Positions 1 through 6,641 of a stretch of DNA of 15,928 bases are shown here, piece after piece. The position numbers and the translations under genes were made by a program. Origin of the DNA: DAOPKN01 sp035391225 (GTDB taxonomy: Bacteria > Thermotogota > Thermotogae > MWEM01); contig DAOPKN010000045.1 in NCBI GenBank assembly GCA_035391225.1, positions 1 through 15,928 of the forward strand, given 5' to 3'. The notes under the pieces were generated by a model that searched no databases, was not told the DNA's origin, and was given only the letters and a program-made list of their open reading frames with translations. Position 1 is the stretch's first letter. Every line of letters starts with the position of its first letter.

Positions 1-5
1 ACCCC

Positions 6-113
6 GGGCAACCACGGGGGGGTGCCCCTACAGATCTTCGTCCAATTCAACGATGGGGGTAATCCACGGAAACGTACGGGTTGCTGTAGGGGCAGGCCCC
101 CGTGCCTGCCCGC
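6..113. repeat. REPIN-like element A: two inverted GC-rich hairpin repeats
   Basis: The left arm (6-32) is a hairpin built on GGGCAACC, loop ACGGGG and a GGTTGCCC-like strand, followed by CCTACA. The right arm (85-113) begins TGTAGG and forms GGGCAGGC, loop CCCCGT, GCCTGCCC, then CGC. The right arm is close to the reverse complement of the left, so the whole is an inverted pair of small palindromes about 50 bp apart. This left arm carries one stem mismatch (G for T) relative to the copies at 15032 and 15837. The spacer differs from the other copies. The arms match those flanking the RAYT gene at 15231, so this is probably a non-autonomous element dispersed by that enzyme or a relative; that link is inference. 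Confidence 0.8.
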
Positions 114-117
114 ATTT

Positions 118-150
118 CGCGGAGCGGAGTGGACACTCCGAGTCACCGCG
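118..150. other. two-tier hairpin in the flavodoxin leader
   Basis: An inner perfect inverted repeat, CGGAGTG (125-131) and CACTCCG (134-140), is separated by only two bases. An outer pair, CGCGG (118-122) and CCGCG (146-150), encloses it. It lies between the REPIN and the flavodoxin start, with no T-tract on either side, so it does not look like an intrinsic terminator. It could be an mRNA leader structure, a protein-binding palindrome or another dispersed repeat. I see no convincing -35/-10 pair in 114-196. Confidence 0.45.
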
Positions 151-196
151 TGGGGAAACCTTGTCCAAAATGAGCACCCGATGAGGAGGGAACCTT

Positions 197-706
197 GTGA
201 AACCACTGGTTGTGTTTTTTACACGTGAAGGCTCCACGCGCATTCTTGCACAGGCTGCCGCGGAGAAATTGCAGTGCGCCACGCGCGAGCTCGTGGACAC
301 GAAGGAACGAAAGAGCATGCCCAGCGCGGCGTTTTCCGCGCTGCTGCGGTGGAAAGCCAAGCTCCAAAACCCGGACTTTTCCACGGAGGGCTTCGACCTG
401 CTGGTGTTAATGACACCCATCTGGGCATCCAACCTTCCCCCCGCCATGAACACCTTCCTCGCCAAGGCCTCGCTTCAAGGCAAGAACGTGGTGCTGGTGG
501 GCGTTGGCGCGGGGAACGCCAACCCCAACGCGTTGGAGAAGTTCCAGGGCGTGGCAAAGAAGAAGGGGGCAAACGTGGTGGCGGCACTGGATTGCTTGGG
601 TATCCAGCTGATGAAGGAGACCGCCTCCGAGCAGGAAGATGCGTTGAAGGAACGGGGGACCAAGCTGGGGGAGACCATTTTGGAAAAAGCAGGGACCGAA
701 AAATAG
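197..706 (+). CDS. flavodoxin-family protein
   Basis: This 169-residue protein has the flavodoxin fold pattern and probably binds FMN and acts as a cytoplasmic one- or two-electron carrier or small flavin oxidoreductase. The phosphate-binding loop is visible at the N terminus, after the first hydrophobic strand, as T9-R-E-G-S-T-R15. The later stretch LMTPIWASNLPPAMNTFL fits the conserved TPxWa...PPxxxFL segment after strand 3 of flavodoxin-like proteins. The start is GTG at 197, preceded by a strong GAGGAGGG site at 183-190. It stands alone: a REPIN lies upstream and an oppositely oriented lipoprotein gene downstream, so no partner can be inferred. The exact redox partner is unknown. Confidence 0.8.
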   Translation: MKPLVVFFTREGSTRILAQAAAEKLQCATRELVDTKERKSMPSAAFSALLRWKAKLQNPDFSTEGFDLLVLMTPIWASNLPPAMNTFLAKASLQGKNVVLVGVGAGNANPNALEKFQGVAKKKGANVVAALDCLGIQLMKETASEQEDALKERGTKLGETILEKAGTEK

Positions 707-709
707 CTT

Positions 710-733
710 GCCGCACTGGGGTGCGGCGGTCCC
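710..733. repeat. palindromic repeat, left copy; possible bidirectional terminator
   Basis: The hairpin GCCGCACTGGGGTGCGGC (710-727) has a 7-bp stem and a TGGG loop, followed by GGTCCC. It lies between the convergent flavodoxin and lipoprotein genes. Read on the minus strand it is followed within 7 bases by a run of five T, so it could end the lipoprotein transcript. The same sequence, with one indel and one substitution, recurs in inverted orientation at 1719-1743. Confidence 0.7.
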
Positions 734-749
734 ACGGGTCAAAACCTTT

Positions 750-1682
750 TCATTTTTCGATGTCGCCGGTGTACACCACTTCGAAGTCCCGCCCTTTCAC
801 CTGGCGGAGCTCGGCGAGTTCCTCGTCGTCCCAGCGCATGTCCGGGGCACCGGAGAGGAACCAGTCGCCGCCGTTGTCGGCCACCATCATGCCGTAGGTC
901 TTGAGGGCCTGCAAAATCACCTGCACGCGTGGGGAAAAGCCCGAGATGTCGGTGCCCGCCTTGAGGCGCACGCGAAGGCCCATGGGGGGAAGTGCGGGGT
1001 CGTCGCTCCAGGAGGCGAAATGCCGCGCGGGGGAGATGAAACCCCGCTGTGTTTGGGATACGGTGAAGCGCAGCGCATGGGTGATCTCGCCCGATTCCAC
1101 CTCGTCGTAGCGCACCAGACCGGGGAAGATGGGCAGCCCCGCTGCATCCGCGGAGGTCCAGTACTTGGGGCGCAGCGCGTTGGAATCCAGGTTCCACTTG
1201 GCCCCGCTGTCTGCCTGCCAGCCCGTGGCGGTCTTGAACGCGCGGTAGAGCTCGTAGAGCACGTGGTTGTCCACGTCCACCACGATCACGTGTCGGTCAC
1301 CGTCCGATTCGTTGCCGCCTTCCACCGGGGCGTCGTCGGGAACGGGAAAAGGGCCGGGATCGCTCTCGTCACCGTACGCCACGTACGCGATGTCCACCAT
1401 CGCCTGGCCGTCGTTCACCAGCACGAAGGGGATGCCGTTTGGAGCACCCGCCCACACCGTGCCGAAATCCGGGTGCAACCCCGTGTCCAACCCGATGGAT
1501 GCCAGGAAAGCGTCCGAGTTCGGGTGCACGGGGAAGCCGGAAATGTCGGTGTTCCAGGGGTTGTCGGGTGGAAACACCTGAAACTCTCCCATCACCACCG
1601 GGGGAAGGCCGGGAATCACCGGCACGGCGCAACTACACAACAGCAAAACCAGTATCGCAAGGGTCCAGTGGGGCTTTTTCAT
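750..1682 (-). CDS. conserved lipoprotein of unknown function
   Basis: The 310-residue product starts MKKPHW, has a hydrophobic segment and then a lipobox-like LCSC, so it is probably exported and lipid-anchored. I chose ATG 1682 over ATG 1703 because GGAGGT lies about 7 bases before the inner ATG. After the signal come DNPWNTDIS, HPNSDAFLASIG, LHPDFG, SDGDRHVIVVD, NALRPKYWTSADAAGLPIFPG, HALRF, PARHFAS, PPMGLRVRLK and DNGGDWFLSGAPDMRWDD. The dense conserved-looking blocks with repeated His, Asp and Trp suggest a folded extracellular binding or enzymatic domain. I believe I have seen relatives annotated only as hypothetical in diverse bacteria, but cannot name a domain. It is transcribed opposite to both neighbours and bracketed by inverted copies of a palindromic repeat. 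Confidence 0.8.
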   Translation of the reverse strand: MKKPHWTLAILVLLLCSCAVPVIPGLPPVVMGEFQVFPPDNPWNTDISGFPVHPNSDAFLASIGLDTGLHPDFGTVWAGAPNGIPFVLVNDGQAMVDIAYVAYGDESDPGPFPVPDDAPVEGGNESDGDRHVIVVDVDNHVLYELYRAFKTATGWQADSGAKWNLDSNALRPKYWTSADAAGLPIFPGLVRYDEVESGEITHALRFTVSQTQRGFISPARHFASWSDDPALPPMGLRVRLKAGTDISGFSPRVQVILQALKTYGMMVADNGGDWFLSGAPDMRWDDEELAELRQVKGRDFEVVYTGDIEK

Positions 1683-1718
1683 GTTGGTCCACCTCCATGT
1701 CAACGTTTCCTCTTTCCG

Positions 1719-1743
1719 GGGAGCGCCGCACCCCCAGTGCGGC
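1719..1743. repeat. palindromic repeat, right copy (inverted relative to 710-733)
   Basis: GCCGCAC (1725-1731) pairs with GTGCGGC (1737-1743) around a CCCCA loop, preceded by GGGAGC. Its reverse complement matches 710-733 apart from one extra G and one G/C difference. On the plus strand it is followed by TGTTTTT, the form of an intrinsic terminator. On the minus strand it falls in the 5' untranslated region of the lipoprotein gene, downstream of a TATAAT box. Confidence 0.7.
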
Positions 1744-1750
1744 TGTTTTT

Positions 1751-1783
1751 ATTATACCCTTTCACATCCCTTTCGTGTATAAT
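1751..1783. promoter_or_regulatory. divergent promoter region with opposed TATAAT boxes
   Basis: Two perfect -10 hexamers face outward from the same short region: TATAAT on the plus strand at 1778-1783, ahead of the acetyltransferase gene at 1810, and TATAAT on the minus strand at 1751-1756, ahead of the lipoprotein gene ending at 1682. No good TTGACA match lies at 16-18 bp from either, so the -35 elements are weak or activator-dependent. The arrangement implies the two transcripts start within about 50 bp of each other and may interfere. Confidence 0.5.
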
Positions 1784-1809
1784 CCAGCAAAAAGAACGGG
1801 AGGAAAACC

Positions 1810-2397
1810 ATGGCATTGACGACCCGGGAAATCTTCGAAAAGCTTGACATTTTGACCACACCCAGGCTCATCCTTCGCCCCATGAAGGAGAGCGACGCCC
1901 CAGACATGTTTGCGTACGCATCCAACCCCGAGGTTACCCGCTACACCCTGTGGGAAACCCATCGCAGCCTGGAAGATGCCCAGGTTTTCTTGCAGGGGCA
2001 AGAGTTTTCCCAGAAGGAAGGGCTGGTGCACAACTGGGCCATCGTGTGGAAGGAACAAAACCGCATGATCGGCACGGGGGGGTTCATCTGGTGGAAGATC
2101 CCGCATCGTTCCGCGGAAATCGGCTACGCCCTCTCCCAGGACTTCTGGGGGAGGGGCATCATGAGCGAGGCGATGCAGGCTGTGCTGCACTTTGGTTTCA
2201 CGCGCATGCAGCTCAACCGCATCCAGGCGCACTGCCTGGTGGACAACCTGGGGTCGGAACGCGTGATGCAGAAGATCGGCATGCGCTTCGAGGGCGTGTC
2301 GCGCCAGGAAGTTTTCAGCAAGGGACAGTTCCGCGACCTCAAGCGCTACGCCATCTTGAAAAGCGACTGGGATTCGGAAAAGGGGGGACAGCGATGA
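1810..2397 (+). CDS. GNAT N-acetyltransferase, RimJ/RimL-like
   Basis: A 195-residue GCN5-related acetyltransferase that would transfer acetyl from acetyl-CoA to an amine, either a protein N terminus or a small molecule. The N-terminal TPRLILRPMKESDAPDM is the typical opening of RimJ/RimL proteins. EIGYALSQDFWGRGIMSEA contains the acetyl-CoA pyrophosphate-binding loop (WGRGI), and NLGSERVMQKIGMRFEG is the C-terminal motif. The start is ATG 1810, with GGGAGG ending about 6 bases upstream. Its last codons overlap the next gene by 4 bp (ATGA), so the pair is translationally coupled. The substrate cannot be deduced. Confidence 0.88.
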   Translation: MALTTREIFEKLDILTTPRLILRPMKESDAPDMFAYASNPEVTRYTLWETHRSLEDAQVFLQGQEFSQKEGLVHNWAIVWKEQNRMIGTGGFIWWKIPHRSAEIGYALSQDFWGRGIMSEAMQAVLHFGFTRMQLNRIQAHCLVDNLGSERVMQKIGMRFEGVSRQEVFSKGQFRDLKRYAILKSDWDSEKGGQR

Positions 2398-3209
2398 AAC
2401 ACGCAAGGAAAATCACGGAGTCCGACAAGAGCCGGTTGCTCGAGTACCTGGAAAAGGAAGCGGAGTTCAACATCTTCGCCATCGGTGACTTGCAAAACCT
2501 GGGTATCGAGACGGATTTCATGAACTTCTGGGTGCAGGAGGAAAACGGGCAACTCCAGGGGGTGTTGCTCCGGTACTCCCGCTATTTCACGCTCTACACC
2601 CACGATGCCGCGATCGACCTTCTGCCCCTCATTCGCATTGCCAACGATCTCGTGGTTCCTGGGGATGGCTGGATGCTCTCCGGGAAACAGCAAGTGATTT
2701 CGGCGGTGCGCCCCCTTGTGAAACCCGCCGTGAACAAGGTGGCGCAGGATCACTTCGCGGTGTGCCAACAACCGCGGAAACCGGGTTTTGACTTGCCCTT
2801 GGAACGCGTGCAGTGGGCCACTCCTGACGACGCTCCCGCACTGGAACGCTTGCTCTCTTCCATCGAGGAGTTTGGGGGGTCGAACGAGGAAGAGGGCTTA
2901 CGCCGCGATATCGCCTCCGGGCTTCGGGTGACCTCGCTGGTGTACGATGGCCAGGGAAAGGAACTGCTCTCCAGCGCTTCGTACACCGCGCAAACCGATT
3001 CCGCCGCCATGATCATCGGGGTGTGCACCGCCCCGGGAATGCACCGGGGAAAGGGATTGGCAACCGCCTGCGTGTATGCACTGGTGGAACGTTTATTCCA
3101 AAATGGCAGGAGCGCGGCGCTTTTCTACGACAACCCCCGTGCGGGCAGCATCTACCACAAGATGGGGTTTGAAAAGACCGGCATGTGGACGATGCTGCAT
3201 TTCGTGTAA
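2394..3209 (+). CDS. GNAT N-acetyltransferase with an extra N-terminal domain
   Basis: A 271-residue protein starting at the ATG inside the ATGA overlap with the preceding acetyltransferase. The C-terminal half (from about residue 135) is a GNAT domain. IIGVCTAPGMHRGKGLATACVYAL carries the acetyl-CoA loop (H-R-G-K-G-L-A), and FYDNPRAGSIYHKMGF is the typical end of FR47-like domains. The first ~130 residues have the right length and strand pattern for a degenerate second GNAT lobe but lack a recognisable CoA loop; that reading is inference. The small-molecule or protein substrate is unknown. A ribokinase-like gene follows 18 bp downstream, so all three are probably co-transcribed. Confidence 0.83.
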   Translation: MKHARKITESDKSRLLEYLEKEAEFNIFAIGDLQNLGIETDFMNFWVQEENGQLQGVLLRYSRYFTLYTHDAAIDLLPLIRIANDLVVPGDGWMLSGKQQVISAVRPLVKPAVNKVAQDHFAVCQQPRKPGFDLPLERVQWATPDDAPALERLLSSIEEFGGSNEEEGLRRDIASGLRVTSLVYDGQGKELLSSASYTAQTDSAAMIIGVCTAPGMHRGKGLATACVYALVERLFQNGRSAALFYDNPRAGSIYHKMGFEKTGMWTMLHFV

Positions 3210-3227
3210 CGAAAGGAGAGAGAAAGC

Positions 3228-4172
3228 ATGGAAAAATTCGAACCCAACGGCATCGTTTTTTGCCTGGGCGCCATCAACATGGACCTGGTGATGGAGGGGC
3301 TGTCCGCCATCCCCCGTCCGGGGGAAACGCTGCGTGCACCCTCGTTCGCCACCTACCCCGGCGGAAAGGGGGCCAACCAGGCAGTTGCTTCCGCGGCCAT
3401 GGGAGCACGTGCCCACATGCTGGGGATGCTGGGCAGTGATGCGTTTTCCGAACAGTTGCTGGAAAACCTCGAAAAAAAGGGCGTGGATTGCCAAGGGGTG
3501 CTGCGCCACGAAGGAAGCCGAAGTGGCATCGCCATGATCGTGGTGGACAAGCAGGGGCAAAACGCCATCAGCTTCTACCCCGGGGCTACCGGGGAAATGA
3601 CCCCAGAGGGGATTCCCGAGTGCTTGGAAGGGTTTGGCCCCGGTGGTGTGTTGCTCCTGACGCTCGAACCACCACTTGAGGTTGTGATGCACGTGGCGAA
3701 GAAAGCCCACGAAAGTGGCATGCTGGTGATCTTAGACCCCGCACCCGCCACGAACAGGGTGCTGCCCACCGCATTCGCCAAGCACGTGGACCTGGTGAAA
3801 CCCAACGAAACCGAGGCCTTTGCCATGACCGGCGTGGAAATCACCGACAGTAACGCAGCACAGCTGGCACTCAACCGCCTTCGGGTGAAGGGTTTTTCCA
3901 TCCCGGTCATTACACTGGGGGAAAACGGGTGCACCGCGCTGCTGGAAGGAAGGGTGCGGCATTTCGATTCCCCCAAGGTGCAAGCAGTGGACTCCACGGC
4001 CGCGGGAGACGTTTTCTCCGGGACGCTGGCCGCCCGCATCGCGCTGGGGGATTCGCTGGAACGCGCGATTTCGCTTGCCGCACAAGCCGCGGCGCTCTCC
4101 ACCACGCGAAAAGGGGCCCAGACCTCCATCCCTACCCTGGGTGAGGTGCAGCAACACTACCCCGAAGGTTGA
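3228..4172 (+). CDS. rbsK: ribokinase-type PfkB sugar kinase
   Basis: A 314-residue cytoplasmic kinase, close to the usual ribokinase length (~300), expected to phosphorylate a free sugar such as ribose with ATP. GAINMDLV (residues 14-21) provides the sugar-contacting Asn/Asp, YPGGKGANQA (43-52) is PfkB signature 1, and DSTAAGDVFSG (255-265) is signature 2 with catalytic base D261. Signature 2 reads DSTAAGD where most ribokinases have DTTGAGD, so substrate preference may differ. AAGGAGAG precedes ATG 3228. The 3' end overlaps the convergent glycerate kinase gene by 16 bp. No ribose transporter is adjacent, so ribose is a family guess; deoxyribose or another sugar is possible. Confidence 0.85.
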   Translation: MEKFEPNGIVFCLGAINMDLVMEGLSAIPRPGETLRAPSFATYPGGKGANQAVASAAMGARAHMLGMLGSDAFSEQLLENLEKKGVDCQGVLRHEGSRSGIAMIVVDKQGQNAISFYPGATGEMTPEGIPECLEGFGPGGVLLLTLEPPLEVVMHVAKKAHESGMLVILDPAPATNRVLPTAFAKHVDLVKPNETEAFAMTGVEITDSNAAQLALNRLRVKGFSIPVITLGENGCTALLEGRVRHFDSPKVQAVDSTAAGDVFSGTLAARIALGDSLERAISLAAQAAALSTTRKGAQTSIPTLGEVQQHYPEG

Positions 4173-5416
4173 CCCGAGCACAGCACGAAGTATAGGTCGT
4201 TGACGTTGGTTCCGGTGGGTCCGGTGACCACCAGGTCCCCGGACCCGGATAGCGCGTGGTAGGCGTCGTTGTTGTCCAACATCGCCACGGGGTCGTGCCC
4301 GGAAGCGCGCATGCGCTTGGTGGAGTTTCCGTCCACGATGCCTCCCGCTGCATCCGTGGGGCCATCGCTGCCATCTGTGCCAAGGGCAGCCACCACCACG
4401 TTTTGCAGTCCCTCGATACCCAGGGCAGCGGACAGCGCAAGCTCCTGGTTTCGTCCCCCCTTGCCTTTTCCTTTCACTTGCACCACCGTTTCTCCCCCCG
4501 CCAAGACCAGCGAGGGAAGGGGTTTTTCGGCCACTTCCCGGGCAATGGAGGCCAAGAAACACCCCGCATGGCGTGCCTGGCAGTCCAACGTGGTGGTGAG
4601 GAGCTGCGCTTCGTACCCTAACCGCGTCGCACTTTCCACGAAATTTTGGCACGCCACACGCAAGCTCCCGGTGACCTGGGCACTCACGTTATGCAGCTCC
4701 TTGGGCGTTTCCCTTTGCAGTGCTTGCTGCATTTGCTCGGACAGCGGAATGTCGTAGCGCTTCACGATGGCCATGGCTTGTTTCACCGTGGTGCTGTCGG
4801 GGGTCACCGGGCCAGAGGCGATGGTATCCAACCTGTCCCCCAGCACGTCGGACAAAACCAGCGCGGTGATGCGGCGGCTTCCGCACAGTTGGGCAAACTT
4901 CCCCCCTTTCACCGCGCTCAACCGCTTGCGGATCGTGTTGATTTCCACGATGGACGCGCCTCCCCGAAGCAACCGGGAGGTCACGTCAGCGATTTGCTCC
5001 AGGCTCACTCCCTGTTCGGGTACCTCGAAGAGTGCCGAACCTCCCCCGGATACCAGGAACACCAAGTGCCCTTGCGGGTCCATGGAGCGAACCATTTCCA
5101 ACGCCAGCTTCCCAGCGCGTATCCCATTGCGATCCGGAACCGGATGGCCCGCCTCGCACACCGAAAACCCCGAAATGTCCCCTTGGGAATGCCGGTACTT
5201 GGTAATCACCAGCCCCGTGTCGATGGTTCCGGAATAATGCTGGGCGAACGCGTGCGCCATCTGCCAGCCAGCCTTCCCGATGGATAGAACGCTCACGTGG
5301 GCGGGAAGCTCACACGCGGGAAGAACACGGGGGAGGAACACCGCGGGTTGCACGCTGCCCAACGCCCTTCGAAACAGCAGCATCGCATCGGCACGCAGTG
5401 AGGTGTTTTCAGGCAT
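4157..5416 (-). CDS. glycerate 2-kinase (MOFRL family)
   Basis: This 419-residue protein has the family's usual length and layout. Such enzymes phosphorylate D-glycerate to 2-phosphoglycerate, feeding lower glycolysis. The N-terminal domain contains LSIGKAGWQMAHAF, EAGHPVPDRNG, FLVSGGGSALFEVP and INTIRKRLSAVKGGK. The C-terminal MOFRL domain contains LAGGETVVQVKGKGKGGRNQ, the run ELALSAALG that follows it, and GTDGSDGPTDAAGGIVDG, which form the nucleotide and glycerate site. ATG 5416 follows GGGGGAG and overlaps the end of the glycosyltransferase gene by 8 bp, so the two are coupled. The placement implies that glycerate is released from, or supplied to, the product of that glycosyltransferase. 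Its stop lies inside the convergent ribokinase gene. Confidence 0.9.
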   Translation of the reverse strand: MPENTSLRADAMLLFRRALGSVQPAVFLPRVLPACELPAHVSVLSIGKAGWQMAHAFAQHYSGTIDTGLVITKYRHSQGDISGFSVCEAGHPVPDRNGIRAGKLALEMVRSMDPQGHLVFLVSGGGSALFEVPEQGVSLEQIADVTSRLLRGGASIVEINTIRKRLSAVKGGKFAQLCGSRRITALVLSDVLGDRLDTIASGPVTPDSTTVKQAMAIVKRYDIPLSEQMQQALQRETPKELHNVSAQVTGSLRVACQNFVESATRLGYEAQLLTTTLDCQARHAGCFLASIAREVAEKPLPSLVLAGGETVVQVKGKGKGGRNQELALSAALGIEGLQNVVVAALGTDGSDGPTDAAGGIVDGNSTKRMRASGHDPVAMLDNNDAYHALSGSGDLVVTGPTGTNVNDLYFVLCSGQPSG

Positions 5417-6626
5417 GGACTCCCCCTTGCTCGAAGCGCTTGCGCAACTGGTCTACACCTCTTGCAAAAACCTCTACCTGGCCTTCCACGACCTTTTCCG
5501 CCTCGTCGGGGTTCATGTGCAGCGCGATCTGGGCGAAATCGGCCACCCTACCGAAGTACAACGGGATCATCGCTTGAATCAACGGGGCAGAATCGGGGAT
5601 GTTGCGAAACAGCATCGCCATCTGCAACACCACGTCCACCCACAGCTCCAGGGGTACTTGGCCGTTGCAGCCCAACACGTTGCGCTTGAGCTCTTCGGGG
5701 AAGTACTGGTCGTAGAACGCGCGGTTTTCGGTGATACCCGTGTGGGATTTTTGCACGAGGTTGTCCACGTCGATCGAAAGGGGTTGTGGCTCCACGCGGG
5801 AGATTTCCCCGAACACCGGAACATCCTCGATGGAGCGCGTTTGCATCCAGCTGAGCTGGTAGGCCCACATCATACGCAACAGCGTGCTCACCACCTGCGA
5901 GAACATGGGCCCCAAGTGCTTGCCGGGGTCTTTCACGTCGTGGATCTTTGCGCCCAGTGCGGCCTGGCCCACGCCGTGGCGGCTTTCGTTGATGGCCACG
6001 GTGGTCATGAAGATATCGATGCCGAAGCGCCCCACGTCACCTTTCCACAGTTGCTCGGACTTGCCCAGGTAAATGCGTGCCAGCTCCACGGATAGCCCGA
6101 AGTCCCCGCCGATGGGCTGGCGGATCCTCTTGCCATACAGCGCGCTGGTGAGCGGGTAGCACAGGTTGTTGGTGATGGTGCCGTCGAACTTGTGGCGCAC
6201 GTAGTAGGGTGTGACGTAGGAAACCTTTCCCTGTTCCACGGGTTTTGCCAGGCGCTCGATCCACCAGGGTTCGATGCTGCGTAGGTCCGAATCCACGAAC
6301 ACCAGCAGCTTTGCATCGATCACGTCCGCCAGCTCCATCACCGCCCCCATGGCGCTGCCTTTCCCTGCGACCCCGCTGTATTCCAGCGACAATTTCGGGC
6401 AGCGCGTGGACTCGGCTTCAAAAACCTTGCGGGTAGCGTCGGAGGAACCACCGTCGGCGTTCACGATCAGCCCATTCCCGTCGAAGAATTGCACGATGCC
6501 CTCGTCCACGGTGCGCGCCACGTGGCCGATCGTGGATTCGTTGTTGAAACTGGGAATGCCCACCACGATGTTGGGTCGGGAATGGGGCAACCTTTCCATC
6601 ACTTCCGGGTCAAAAAAACGCGGCAT
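5409..6626 (-). CDS. GT-A glycosyltransferase, candidate glucosylglycerate synthase (GT81-like)
   Basis: A 405-residue cytoplasmic glycosyltransferase with no membrane segments. The nucleotide-sugar domain opens with NIVVGIPSFNNESTIGHV, continues with NADGGSSDATRK and GVAGKGSAM, and has the metal-binding DSD at 112-114 in LLVFVDSDLRSIEPWWI. QPIGGDFGLS (170-179) resembles the acceptor-side segment of glucosylglycerate, glucosyl-3-phosphoglycerate and mannosylglycerate synthases, which make compatible solutes from NDP-sugar plus glycerate or 3-phosphoglycerate. Coupling to a glycerate kinase favours glycerate as acceptor or product. AAGGAGGT precedes ATG 6626, 15 bp after the permease stop. The glycosyltransferase class is firm; the precise product is inference. 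Confidence 0.8.
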   Translation of the reverse strand: MPRFFDPEVMERLPHSRPNIVVGIPSFNNESTIGHVARTVDEGIVQFFDGNGLIVNADGGSSDATRKVFEAESTRCPKLSLEYSGVAGKGSAMGAVMELADVIDAKLLVFVDSDLRSIEPWWIERLAKPVEQGKVSYVTPYYVRHKFDGTITNNLCYPLTSALYGKRIRQPIGGDFGLSVELARIYLGKSEQLWKGDVGRFGIDIFMTTVAINESRHGVGQAALGAKIHDVKDPGKHLGPMFSQVVSTLLRMMWAYQLSWMQTRSIEDVPVFGEISRVEPQPLSIDVDNLVQKSHTGITENRAFYDQYFPEELKRNVLGCNGQVPLELWVDVVLQMAMLFRNIPDSAPLIQAMIPLYFGRVADFAQIALHMNPDEAEKVVEGQVEVFARGVDQLRKRFEQGGVHA

Positions 6627-6641
6627 ATCAAAACCTCCTTG

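Noticed and set aside
708..1847. Long plus-strand open frame (379 codons) opposite the lipoprotein gene
   Set aside because: It lies antisense to a gene with a signal peptide, lipobox and good ribosome site; its His/Val/Gly-rich translation is typical of a reverse-frame shadow.
3732..4652. 306-codon minus-strand open frame across the ends of the ribokinase and glycerate kinase genes
   Set aside because: Arg/Gly-rich translation without motifs; both overlapped genes have complete family signatures.
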